Shown piece after piece: positions 53,301 to 60,904 of a DNA stretch of 64,000 nt. The translations under genes were made by a program, and so were the position numbers. The notes under the pieces were generated by a model. The model was not told where the DNA came from and made no database searches. It worked only from the letters and a program-made list of their open reading frames with translations. The stretch comes from Congeria kusceri (taxonomy: Eukaryota > Mollusca > Bivalvia > Myida > Dreissenidae), in NCBI GenBank assembly GCA_027627225.1, contig CM051024.1:82136204-82200203 (forward strand), written 5' to 3'. How positions within the stretch are numbered: position 1 is the first letter of the stretch; each line of letters opens with the position of its first letter.

Positions 53301-56136
53301 GATTATGATCTTATAATTGATTAGACCAAGTTTGAACAATACAAATTTGTCAGTCTCAGAGAAAGTACCTAAGTCTACTTTCCATTTTTTGCATTTTTAG
53401 CGACGATATACTAGTACTAATTAAACTGACACTGTCTTATCATATATCATAATTATATTATGTACCATGCCATTTCTGGTTACGACGAAGTAAACTAAGT
53501 GAATATTTATAGCATTTTAAAAGTAATAAACTGTAAATAACAGCTATGCAACCAGTATTAACCACTATCAATACATCGCAAGCCTCGTTTTCGATTACCC
53601 GATAAATTATTGTCGTGATAATCGTGAAAAATGGAATATGAAACTCGTCTGTTGTGAGCATAGTTTAGACAGGACTACTACCAAGCGTGATAGCGCAGTT
53701 GGTTAAACCTCAGTCCACTGTCATTTCTTCGTATGGCTCCTAAGTCGTGAGTTCGATACCCGCTTGGGGTATTAATTTTTTCAGACTTTTTTGCTTATCT
53801 GTTTTTATCAAGTATCTTATTGTATATTATAATTATGTTTGATTTTTTTTAATGCACATGTCTTAGTAAAGCGCATTTCTATCAAATAATATAATTTATA
53901 GTGCAAAAGGAAGCCAATTTTTCAGTCACATAGTCCCTTTAAGTATGCTTTGCCAGTTAAATTTAATATGTGTCTGTATGCCGGTTGATAAGCTATCCTT
54001 ACTCAGTCAAATATTTACGGGCAGTTCAAAGCTGGGCTAGAAACATTTACTTCCGTTAAAAGCAACCCATGTTCAAATCTTGGCCAGAGTTGTTGGTCAT
54101 TCGTAAATCATTCTTTATGCCATATCATTTAAAGAGTGAATGTATGATCTTACAAAAGATACATTGACACAAATTAAAACAAACCTATAAAGTAAATAAC
54201 CATATACTTCGATTTAAAACTGAAGAAAAGTTAATGAGAACCATTGTTGAAAAACACACAATTGGCTTATCAGAAACTGGTTTTTGGCTGTACAACTGGA
54301 AACTCCAATACATGTATACATGTTGACTCGACAATTGTTTATGGTTGCACAACATCAATAAACGATGCCAATGTCGATACTCGTATTGGTTGATTTATTC
54401 TATATTTAAGTGTTTCCTTCATCATGTTTATGTTTATCCGTCTGCTTTCAAGTTATATTGTCAATGTTTATCCGTCTGCTTTCAAGTTATATTGTCAATG
54501 TTTATCTGTCTGCTTTCAAGTTATATTGTCAATGTTTATCCGTCTGCTTTCAAGTTATATTGTCAAAATGATTATCCATCTGCTTTCAAGTTATATTGTC
54601 AATGTTTATCCTTCTGCTTTCAAGTTATATTGTCAATGTTTATCTGTCTGCTTTCAAGTTATATTGTCAATGTTTATCTGTCTGCTTTCAAGTTATATTG
54701 TCAATGTTTATCCGTCTGCTTTCAAGTTATATTGTCAATGTTTATCTGTCTGCTTTCAAGTTATATTGTCAATGTTTATCTGTCAGCTTTCAAGTTATAT
54801 TGTCAATATTTATCTGTCTGCTTTCAAGTTATATTGTCAATGTTTATCTGTCTGCTTCCAAGTTATATTGTCAATGTTTATCCGTCTGCTTTCAAGTTAT
54901 ATTGTCAATGTTTATCTGTCTGCTTTCAAGTTATATTGTCAATGTTTATCCGTCTGCTTTATATTGTCAATGTTTATCCGTCTGCTTTATATTGTCAATG
55001 TTTATCCGCCTGCTTTCAAGTTATATTGTCAATGTTTATCCATCTGCTTTCAAGTTATATTGTCAATGTTTATCCGTCTGCTTTCAAGTCATATTGTCAA
55101 TGTTTATCTGTCTGCTTTCAAGTTATATTGTCAATGTTTATCTGTCTGCTTTCAAGTTATATTGTCAATGTTTATCTGCCTGCTTTCAAGTTATATTGTC
55201 AATGTTTATCTGTCCGCTTTCAAGTTATATTGTCAGTGTTTATCTGTCTGCTTTCAAGTTATATTGCCACTTTCATCTGCTTATTTTGAAAATAATTTTG
55301 ATATGAATGATCGTACACACACACTTTAACCAAATCACATCTAATATTGTAGTCTTTATTTGTTATGCATATGGGCAGAATTTAAATCACAATTATGCTA
55401 AAATGTCGAATGGCATTTTAGGACAGTCGGGCAATTAAATGTGTATGCTCACTTCGATTCTACAGCTTGCACTTGTAAATATACCGATAGATTATAATAC
55501 AAGAACGCAGAGATGAAAAACCTTGATGTCCAAAAGCAGCAAAGCTTTCGAAGAAAACATAAATTTATAATATTATTGTGAATTATTTTAGTGGTATAAC
55601 AATAAATGACCTGTTGCTGATAGCTCCTCTATTGAATGTAAACAGGGGTGGCAAAATCAAAAATATTGACATACTTTCCATTTATGACAAATGCTGTTTA
55701 CTGCTCGTCTGCACAGTAATTACACAGTAAATTATGGAAAATTTTCACTTGTTTTCCGTACATGCTCTGGGCAATATGAACTATGGATTTCGCCACCCTG
55801 GTATTTGGTAAAGTGCCTTACCGATATGTGAGCGCTACCAGTAGCCAAAATAGCCATTGGCGTAATTTGCTACTAAACTTTCTATTTGGCTACTAAAATT
55901 TTTGGAAAATATTTAAGTATGAAGCATATTTTCTGAAAATATTTCTAACTAATGGGTTTTCTTTGCAAAATCAATTGTTTGGCTACTAGTTCAGATTTCT
56001 TAGCGCCAACTTAGCTTACAGTTGTTATCAACATTTTCTAGTCAGTATATTGTTCTCACTACAGGAAACCTTGAAGATGATGGGTCTAAATATTGACATG
56101 ATACTGGACAGAATGGGATTAGCAGAAATTTCCTAA
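32318..56136 (+). CDS. AFMID: Kynurenine formamidase (arylformamidase), complete, 11 coding exons
   Basis: AFMID hydrolyses N-formyl-L-kynurenine to L-kynurenine and formate, the second step of tryptophan breakdown in the cytosol. The spliced CDS is 924 nt (307 aa; human about 303). Visible features: 'HHYSPSRW' near residue 13, the oxyanion motif HGGYW at 80-84, the nucleophile elbow GHSAG with Ser151, Asp236 in 'GAHDPPEF' and His268 in 'DCDHF'. The triad spacing (85 and 32 residues) is close to that of the human enzyme (83 and 32). All ten introns have GT/AG ends and the phases fit throughout, so the gene looks intact. Introns are long and repeat-filled. A 5' non-coding exon must exist upstream because exon 1 begins with an acceptor. 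Confidence 0.95.
33163..34055 (+). mobile_element. 'TTTTAGCTCGACTTTTCGAAG' dispersed element
   Basis: It begins 'ttttagctcgacttttcgaa' with 'gtcgtcgctctgtcgtctgc'. About five imperfect units of about 125 bp follow, with 'gaggtaactctatcaaggat' and 'ttgaaactcaaaatacctga'. It ends near 'aggtcaagcgtccagcaccc'. In AFMID intron 1. Confidence 0.6.
34258..35940 (+). mobile_element. Element with 'gatgctccc' / 'tatgctccccc...gggaagcata' ends
   Basis: Left end 'acaaggatatcagtaaaagt' and 'aatggatgctccc'; right end 'gcggcgactatatgctcccc' and 'ttttcgggaagcata'. The first half has the 'gaccccacccaccccatatg' unit type and the second half the 'gaagcttcccataaag' unit type, in contrast to 7549-9796 (mostly the first) and 13967-14680 (only the second). 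This copy shows that both belong to one element. In AFMID intron 1. Confidence 0.7.
36137..36227 (+). CDS. AFMID: AFMID exon 2
   Basis: 91 nt from TTTTTCAG|GAT to AACGAG|GTTAGT, phase 0 to 1. It encodes DLNHHYSPSRWSHRMGPTEV then IQSHIQTIKR. It matches 'LENQYCPSRWVVRLG' of human AFMID. Confidence 0.92.
36342..36600. mobile_element. Foldback MITE-like element, copy E
   Basis: Full-length, with ends 'gtgtgttgtgggaaaac' and 'ggttttaacacgacacg' and both internal hairpins. It lies 115 bp into AFMID intron 2. Confidence 0.85.
36664..37829. mobile_element. TIR element, about 1.17 kb, with 'GGGCCCGTATTCACCAACCC' ends
   Basis: Left end 'gggcccgtattcaccaaccc' with 'attcttggacttaagact'; right end 'agtcttaagtgtaagaatgg' with 'gttggtgaagatgggcc'. 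The inverted pairing covers about 38 bp. The interior is AT-rich without a long frame, so it looks non-autonomous. Confidence 0.8.
38150..40166. repeat. 55-bp minisatellite in AFMID intron 2, about 37 copies
   Basis: The spacing is 55 bp (38161, 38216, 38271). Unit parts are 'acccaggtactctagtactc', 'gccccagccctactcgtatc' and 'aacattgcacatgat'. Many sites vary ('cgt/cat/agt', 'gcc/acc/ccc') and one copy near 39540 is shortened. I find no match to a coding exon of AFMID in the unit. Confidence 0.95.
40215..40298. repeat. Hairpin element at the array's edge
   Basis: Inverted arms 'taagtaaatcttattgatta' with 'agaaggggc' and 'gcccctcttagccaataaga' with 'ttttactta' enclose two copies of 'gcgaagcgagc'-like sequence. 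Predicted as a strong stem-loop. Confidence 0.75.
40310..40545. mobile_element. Short TIR element, about 235 bp
   Basis: The ends are inverted: 'gaatataacctacattttga' at the left and 'tcaaaatgtaggttatattc' at the right, about 22 bp. No coding potential. It lies directly next to the hairpin at 40215-40298. Confidence 0.75.
40783..42325 (+). mobile_element. 'AGCTCACCTGAGC' element with internal repeats
   Basis: Left end 'ttttagctcacctgagcaca' with 'aagtgctcatggtgagct'; right end 'ctcaggtgagcgtcctaggg' with 'ccatcagggccctctt'. The inside has about eight units of roughly 120-170 bp with 'aaggcccagaggtttcatat', 'ttgttcaaattatgcccctg' and 'gggtcacatggtttatatag'. In AFMID intron 2. Confidence 0.75.
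42576..42683 (+). CDS. AFMID: AFMID exon 3
   Basis: 108 nt from GACTTCAG|GT to CAGAAG|GTATTG, phase 1 to 1. It encodes SETSKREVQDHEIGIFYGIS then DKEKLDIFGAKTLPE, the first beta strands before the catalytic core ('VPYGDGEGEKVDIYFP' in human). Confidence 0.9.
42720..43020. repeat. GC-richer unclassified stretch in AFMID intron 3
   Basis: A locally GC-rich stretch ('ccgtggctccgccccgcctc') with repeated 'cccgccttt' and 'tcccgggacc' type words. It looks like a dispersed element by composition, but I see no terminal repeats. Confidence 0.3.
43521..43668. repeat. Long near-perfect hairpin with 'GGTGTGCCATGGGCCCGTAT' arms
   Basis: The left arm 'ggtgtgccatgggcccgtat' with 'tggcacacctt' and its inverse 'aaggtgtgccaatacgggcc' with 'catggcacacc' pair without mismatch, then continue imperfectly outward ('ggttacaacactgctat'). 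The centre, 'ttggccctcgggccaa', is nearly palindromic too. Partial 'ggtgtgccaaa' words lie nearby at 43126-43170. Confidence 0.85.
44452..44500 (+). CDS. AFMID: AFMID exon 4 (HGGYW)
   Basis: 49 nt from GGTTACAG|AA to TTGTC|GTAAGT, phase 1 to 2. It encodes APIFVYIHGGYWTDL. HGG forms the oxyanion hole in this alpha/beta hydrolase family, and HGGYW is also the human sequence. Confidence 0.93.
44818..44970. repeat. Foldback element, about 150 bp
   Basis: Arms 'tatgtgagtgccggataaag' with 'atcaagttcatcatgc', and 'gcatgataaacttgatcatt' with 'atccaacactcacata'. The loop holds direct repeats 'gcgtgaggcaa' / 'gcgtaaggcaa'. Confidence 0.75.
45092..45963. mobile_element. TIR element, about 870 bp, with 'GTGCCTAAATCTGCCAC' ends
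   Basis: The left end 'tactggtgcagtgcctaaat' with 'ctgccac' and right end 'gtggcggatttaggcactgc' with 'gccagta' are inverted over about 27 bp. Extra internal copies of the terminal motif occur at about 45125-45145 and 45733-45757. No transposase frame. Confidence 0.8.
46059..46144 (+). CDS. AFMID: AFMID exon 5
   Basis: 86 nt from TTTTGTAG|G to CCCTAG|GTCAGT, phase 2 to 1. It encodes RELSSFMAAAFCKAGAVLVA then IGYDLAPL. It matches 'SAFMVHPLTAQGVAVVIVAYGIAP' of human AFMID. Confidence 0.92.
46826..46904 (+). CDS. AFMID: AFMID exon 6
   Basis: 79 nt from CGTTGCAG|TT to CTCAAG|GTATGA, phase 1 to 2. It encodes GMTEIISQVKKAVSYVLNLA and KRRGS, the helix before the nucleophile elbow. Confidence 0.92.
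47641..47744 (+). CDS. AFMID: AFMID exon 7 (nucleophile elbow)
   Basis: 104 nt from TATCCCCAG|T to TTAAAG|GTACAG, phase 2 to 1. It encodes GVYLCGHSAGGHLAAMMLTV and on to MVSPSLIK, with the catalytic Ser151 in GHSAG. Its last bases, 'gagccttattaaag', and the donor start the 55-bp array that follows. Confidence 0.95.
47731..49765. repeat. 55-bp tandem array built on the AFMID exon 7 donor junction, about 37 copies
   Basis: The unit, spaced by 55 bp, holds 'gagtcttattaaag' (the exon 7 end), then the donor GTAGAG (GTACAG in the exon), then 'tcatctgtattttagcataa' and 'acacatggaacgcct'. The first unit overlaps the exon end. The last few near 49620-49765 decay and return to 'ggtacag'. A 660-bp block (12 units) at about 48061-48720 is repeated at 48721-49180 with very few differences. 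Confidence 0.95.
50052..50130 (+). CDS. AFMID: AFMID exon 8
   Basis: 79 nt from ACTCACAG|GT to ACCAA|GTAAGT, phase 1 to 2. It encodes AVLVSGIYDLMPLLSTYVNG and PLKMT. It matches 'FFLVSGVFDLEPIVYT' of human AFMID. Confidence 0.92.
50335..50500 (+). repeat. tRNA-derived SINE-like copy
   Basis: It has 'gtggttagcacacttctt' (A-box-like) and 'gggttctattgccac' (weak B-box-like), then the body 'ggttggtggtcaccatacca' and 'tttcatccgggtactctg'. The same body occurs on the minus strand at 63420-63580. Confidence 0.5.
50792..51033. mobile_element. Foldback MITE-like element, copy F
   Basis: Ends 'gaggcgtgtcataggaaacc' and 'ggttttcccatgacattcct'. The second hairpin is partly deleted ('aagtacggactgtacaggct'). 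It ends about 100 bp upstream of the AFMID exon 9 acceptor. Confidence 0.8.
51135..51270 (+). CDS. AFMID: AFMID exon 9 (catalytic Asp)
   Basis: 136 nt from TTTTCTAG|A to AATATG|GTATGC, phase 2 to 0. It encodes EEALQCSPNTHLRTLAQLSS then SRRIIVTFGAHDPPEFQRQS and SEFNM. Asp236 in GAHDPPEF matches the catalytic Asp of 'GQFDSPEF' in human AFMID. Confidence 0.94.
52153..52257 (+). CDS. AFMID: AFMID exon 10 (catalytic His)
   Basis: 105 nt from TATTTCAG|AGC to ACTAAG|GTGCGC, phase 0 to 0. It encodes SLIQNNLHSTLIVVPDCDHF then NVIENLQLEDYILTK. His268 in DHF matches the catalytic His of 'DVDHFEIVENL' in human AFMID. Confidence 0.94.
52348..52645 (+). repeat. tRNA-derived SINE, complete copy
   Basis: A tRNA-Asp-like head carries 'tagctcagctggtagagc' (A box) and a 'ctgtcaa' anticodon loop (GTC); the B-box region is decayed ('gtgagttaaacctct'). 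The body includes 'ggccgttctccccctacctc' and the tail 'gatatgactgaaatactgtt' ends in 'aaacaaacaaaac'. A fragment of the same body lies at 9497-9562. In AFMID intron 10. Confidence 0.8.
53680..53762 (+). other. tRNA-like sequence (pseudogene or SINE head)
   Basis: Contains a perfect A box 'tagcgcagttgg' and a B box 'gagttcgatacc' at tRNA-like spacing, with outer words 'ccaagcg' and 'cgcttgg' that can pair. The arms between do not fold into a clean cloverleaf and the T stem is mismatched, so I do not call a functional tRNA. Confidence 0.4.
54424..55275. repeat. 34-bp minisatellite in AFMID intron 10, about 25 copies
   Basis: The unit is 'tgtttatccgtctgctttca' plus 'agttatattgtcaa', with C/T variation at 'ccg/ctg' and two shortened copies near 54956-55000. 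The unit lacks plus-strand stops in every frame and 34 is not a multiple of 3, so all three plus frames stay open for 236-314 codons. I regard these as artefacts. Confidence 0.95.
56065..56136 (+). CDS. AFMID: AFMID exon 11 (stop codon)
   Basis: Acceptor CTCACTACAG|GAA, phase 0. It encodes ETLKMMGLNIDMILDRMGLA and EIS, then TAA at 56134-56136. The human enzyme ends with a similar short helix. Confidence 0.9.
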   Translation, partial: ETLKMMGLNIDMILDRMGLAEIS

Positions 56137-56200
56137 CTTGTGAAAACATCATTTTGTCAACATGGCAAAGAATAGTATCAACAGTTTGAATTAAATCATG

Positions 56201-56257
56201 AATAAATTACCACATGTTTTCATGAATTACCCTGCAACAGAGTAATGTTATAATAAA
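56201..56257 (+). terminator. AFMID polyadenylation signals
   Basis: AATAAA occurs at 56201-56206 and again at 56252-56257, 65 and 116 bp after the stop codon. Either could direct cleavage; no GT-rich element decides between them. Confidence 0.55.
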
Positions 56258-57079
56258 AGATGACTCCTGAACATTTATTGTTGTTTTGTCAATCATATAC
56301 TGGTACTAAAAATGATCATGTTTAACATAGGAAATGCACAACAGAATTGTCACGAAATTCCAGATACTAATTTACAATACCCAATGATCAGAATGTTTCT
56401 TCATGTTAACTGAGTTTAGATTTTAAAGCACCCCTTTGAACATAATGTATAAGACACAATTTTGCTTTATAATATGGGTAAGAAAAGAAAGGCTCCACAA
56501 CATCCTTGATTAAAATATTTAATCAAATAATTTATCCAGACTAACATCCACAACGGGAATAAATTTCTATTTACATTTCAAATAACTTAACAAAACATGA
56601 GACATATTCATTCACATTACCCACACAAAACAACAGATAACATGTTCAACCGTTGAACCCACATGATTTTTCAACAAATCACATTGAGGTTCCTAGATAT
56701 CCAGGGAAAGACCTACATGTAGGATGTGGAGTCGTAATCCAGAAACAGCTTAAGTATGGATAAGATTTAAGTAAAATCTTATCCTTAGCCTAGCATTTTA
56801 TTCCATATATACATGAAATTCTGCTTATTGTTCATTAAAATAACCTTATTATTAACTAATATTTACTTAACTGTATTTGGATTCACCAATTTTGATGTAG
56901 TTTTAACATTACCTTAATATAATCGGAACATGAGGGATAATAGTTTAAGATCTACTTAAGATGTTTCTGAAAATTGGCCCTAGAAAAGGTACAGGGTACT
57001 GCTCAAAGGGTGCAATGGGGAAAGTTGGACAGTTCTCCGACAATTTCAAATAATCTGCTTAACCTGTAGTCATTTACCA
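56258..57079. other. Spacer after AFMID
   Basis: AT-rich, no gene. A small stem-loop around 56757-56797 ('ggataagatttaagtaaaat' with 'cttatcc') is visible. Confidence 0.45.
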
Positions 57080-57290
57080 TCATTGTGATCCTTCTAAATA
57101 ATATTTAAACATAATCTCTTCATTTCTCATTGAATATTTACAAAGATATATTTTGTAAAAAAAAAAAAATTCAGCGTTCCTCAGTTGGCCAGCCCTGAGG
57201 GGCAGCAGGGCTGACCAATAAGGAGCAGGGTGCAGCTCACTGTTTTTTTGCTCTAGATCTTTCCCCAGTATCCCAAAGGTATTGTGCATT
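57080..57290 (-). repeat. Dispersed repeat, inverse partner of 6070-6230
   Basis: Holds 'ggccagccctgaggggcagc' and 'aaggagcagggtgcagc', the inverse of the 6115-6175 block. 'catttctcattgaatattta' is the inverse of the 6190-6228 block. Confidence 0.6.
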
Positions 57291-57469
57291 GATGTGCATG
57301 TTAAATTTCAAGTTTAAATAAGATTTAAGATGGTCCTGACAAATCACAAATAAGAGTTGAAACCCTTCGACTGCCTTCAATCATGCCGTACATTTTGATG
57401 TTCACATTTTAGTCTAGTATTTGGCTTTATTACATGGTAAACGTAAACATTTTCAAATGTCTACAGCAC

Positions 57470-57660
57470 AATTTTTTCATTGCTTTGGGAATGGGTCCGG
57501 TACCTATCAAATTGGGAACTTAGCGTCATGAAATCTTGCGAATTGGGAAACATTTAAAATTATTAATTCATTTCATTAATGAATTACTTAAAACTAGTAG
57601 AAAAATTGGCTGAATTTGGTATTGTTAATGGTGTTTATCTATAACCATACAACTAATTTC
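57470..57660 (+). repeat. Dispersed repeat, partner of 27230-27500
   Basis: Shares 'gaatgggtccggtacctatc', 'aattgggaaacatttaaaat' and 'aatgaattacttaaa' in the same order. Confidence 0.6.
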
Positions 57661-57774
57661 ATGATTTACGACTAAGATTTACATTTCCTATGTATTTAAG
57701 ATTTTACACATCTGAATTGGGAATTTGTTCATTCCAAAATTAATCATTTTACCAGGCACAGTTAAAAAAGGAAA

Positions 57775-59188
57775 ACAAGAGGGCCATGACGACCTAAAGC
57801 GCTCACATGAGAACTGGTACAGATGAAGATCATACTGTTGTGACGGGTTTGAAAATTAAGGTATCTGAACAATATGCAAAGGATAGGATCAATTTCATTT
57901 AAAACATCGGTAAGTGCAACGGGCTAACTAAAGTACGTGCTGGGTAGTAGATGTGCGGTGTTTTTGCTAATGGTTCTCTAATAATTTTTCTCGATATTCT
58001 TACCTGACCCTTTTTCATTAAGTCAGTGACAATTCTGGAAAATGCAGAAACAGTTAATTTTGATGTCTTTTTCACAGTCAGTTTTGGAGAACTAGTTGCA
58101 ATGCGATAATTGAGATGGCTGTGCTATAAGGTCAAGTTCTGCTTTTTCTTTGATAATTTTATGTCCGATGATAAATGATGATGCAGGCTCTGAAGACATA
58201 AATGTACAAATAACTGCATGCAAGGTTTGCAACTGTTGGAAATCACATTTTATCAATCAATTTTTATGGTTATACGCAAACTGTGTAAGTTTGGTCAACA
58301 TTGAATACAAAATCGTGTGTGCTAGCCAATCATTGATAACTTGTTGTTTTTTTCCAAATACAAGGGGCAATAACTCTGGTGTTTCTGGCCTGATCATGCT
58401 TATATTTGACTTCACCTGTAGTCTTACGTTCACAGACAAACTGCACGATTGGTGAAGACTGGATGAAAAATGAAGTCTCTATCCTGAATAATGTCCATTT
58501 TTTTCACAAACAAAGGGCAATAAATATGGTGTTTCTGGCTCCATTTTGCATATATTTGACTTTACTATTAATCTTATGGTCATAGACAAACTGTGCAAGA
58601 TTGGATTTAAATTGAAGTCTCTTGCCTGACTAATGTCCACTGTTGCATATTTTTTTCACAAACAAAGGGCAATAACTCCTGTGTTTCTGGTCTGATATGG
58701 CTTACGTTCGACTTCAACTGTAATCTCATGGTAATAGACAAACTGTGCAAGACTGGTGAAGATTGGATGAAAAATGAAGTCTCTATCCTGAATATTTTTT
58801 TTAATTAACAAAGGGCAATAACTCTGGTGTTTGAAACACGATCTGACCCATTTTTTGGCATTTGCTGAGATCTGATGGTCATACACAAACTGTGAAAGTT
58901 TGATTAAGATTGGATGGAAAATAAAGTCTACATGTTGGAAAAAGGCATTTTTGCACTTTTTTTGCATGAAAAGGGGGCAATAACTCTGTGTTACTGGTGT
59001 GATCTGACCCAATAATAATCCCATCCGAGATTTTATGGTCATACACAAACTGCAAGTTTGGTTAGGATTGGAAAAAGTGAAGTATCCACCGTGAATACAA
59101 ACCCAATTGTTGAAGGCATATGGACGACTGAGAAGAGGTCCCCTATATCAATAGCTCACTGAGCACTTCATGCTAAGGTGAGCTAAAA
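57775..59188 (+). mobile_element. 'AGCTCACC' family element, second long copy
   Basis: Left 'acaagagggccatgacgacc'; right 'gagcacttcatgctaaggtg' with 'agctaa'. It closely parallels 14785-16436 unit by unit ('ttggagaactagttgcaatg', 'gggcaataactctggtgttt'), so the two derive from one long source rather than from independent tandem growth. Confidence 0.75.
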
Positions 59189-59619
59189 AAATCACTGCAT
59201 AAAGATTATACTGGTAAATCTTAATTTCCAGTACTTGAATTTCAAAATACTTCTTTAATTACATTTAAAACTAAATTTTATGTTATATATGATGAGAACC
59301 TACAGTCAAAAAGAAGTAAATACCCTCTTGTAAAATGTGGGCTACAAGTTTCCTCAGCAACAAATACATAACATGCATATATCAACAAACTACACAAGAT
59401 GTTTAGAAATCAGCTACATACTGGGAATGTATACAGCAATTGGCAACATGATCAGGTTTTCACACTTTACAAAACACAAAGGGCGGCAGTGAGATAAATA
59501 CAAAATTACTTCATTTAAATAAAGGATCCAACTGGCATCAGAATTATGATATATCTACTACACCAGCTATAAGTTAAAGTTTTCCAGAACTTACAACACA
59601 CTTCTTTCTTGTATTATAT

Positions 59620-60745
59620 GCAGGGGTCAAGCTAGTCTAAAATTTTTGGGAGGTCACTTCCCCCCAAAAGTCAAATTAGGGAGAAGTGGTAAGAAGTTAA
59701 GAAGTAGCTTTTTCTTTCGTTTTCTGTCTTATTATTTATTTATTTTTTATTATTTATTTATTTTTATTAATTTTTTATTATTATCGATTTCATCATTATT
59801 ATTATTAATTTATTTATTAAGATGATTTTAGCAAACTTTACATAATAAAAATACCGATTTTTTTAACCAAATCGCATATCATGTACAACAATAAAACAAA
59901 GGCTTTTCTTTCTGTTCTTTTTTTAATATGTAGTTACGGCCCGCTTTTTTTTCACTGTTACAAAGTTTGTTAATAAGGTGTCATAAAAATAATAATTCAA
60001 ATGCAAAAGTTTTTGCACTTCGCAAGTTTAATACAAAATAAAAGGTTTTTATTCCCAGGTGACATGTATATATTTATTAAAGCACATGGTCGATACACGC
60101 ACGCTTTCCATACACGCACGCTTTCCATGCGTGGAACGTGATGTCACTTGTGTCAGCCTAACTTTCGCGCGCTTGTCTAGAGAACAAAGAATTTACATGT
60201 GGAATACACAGACTACTACTAAAAATCTTGTTTACGACACTTAAACACTATAATTGGATAACTGTTATGTGATAATTCAGCATCTGAATTTTCGCTGTAA
60301 TTAGATTTGGAAATATATTTTACCCGAAATTCAAAGGAAAGTAATTTAAAACAGTGACTTATTTAGGATTTAAACTAAATGTGGAAAATATCAACAACGG
60401 AAACGGGTCAGTAAATTGTGTGTACTTCTCATGTTCCGTAATAAGCATACTCTAACGGACGCCTGTTTACCTACTAATGTGTGGTTACATGTATATTACG
60501 ACGATTGGTCGATCGTTCATATCATTTGCAAGCGAGTGCATAACACTGCATTTCAATTGGTCAATATCGATTTTTCTTAGCAATAAAACTACACACTGAC
60601 TTGACAGCAGCTTAGGAATGCAGGTGTTACGTGTCAAATTTTCGGCGAAGTGAAAATCGCATTGATCTTAAGAGTTAAGACAGAGCAAAGTCTGAACAAA
60701 ACAAGGACTTCGCCCAAGTCGCCCTCTAGCATCACCCCTGTTATG
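59620..60745. mobile_element. Possible TIR element, about 1.1 kb (weak)
   Basis: The left words 'caggggtcaagctag' and right words 'ctagcatcacccctg' are imperfectly inverted, and both ends have a 'gtc/gac ... acttc' pair further in. The interior has simple TTATT-rich sequence (59730-59830) and 'cacgcacgctttccat' twice at about 60096-60128. Confidence 0.4.
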
Positions 60746-60762
60746 CCATGACAGGTCGCAAA

Positions 60763-60768
60763 TTTATT
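60763..60768 (-). terminator. Candidate polyadenylation signal of the zinc-finger gene
   Basis: AATAAA on the minus strand, about 140 bp after the stop codon at 60905. Others further on are possible. Confidence 0.4.
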
Positions 60769-60904
60769 CAGCAAATGTAAAGGCTATCTCTAAGCTATAC
60801 TTATTTTGTATTGTATGTCTCCTTAAAGTAGACACAAATTCTTAAAATTACTTATCTGAGATACTGTAAACTATCATGTAGATAAATAAAACATAAACAA
60901 ATAT

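Noticed and set aside
54345..55329. Open frames of 314, 301 and 236 codons on the plus strand
   Set aside because: They overlap in three frames over a 34-bp tandem repeat whose unit lacks plus-strand stops in every frame. The protein text is the same motif in rotation, with no start context or splice support.
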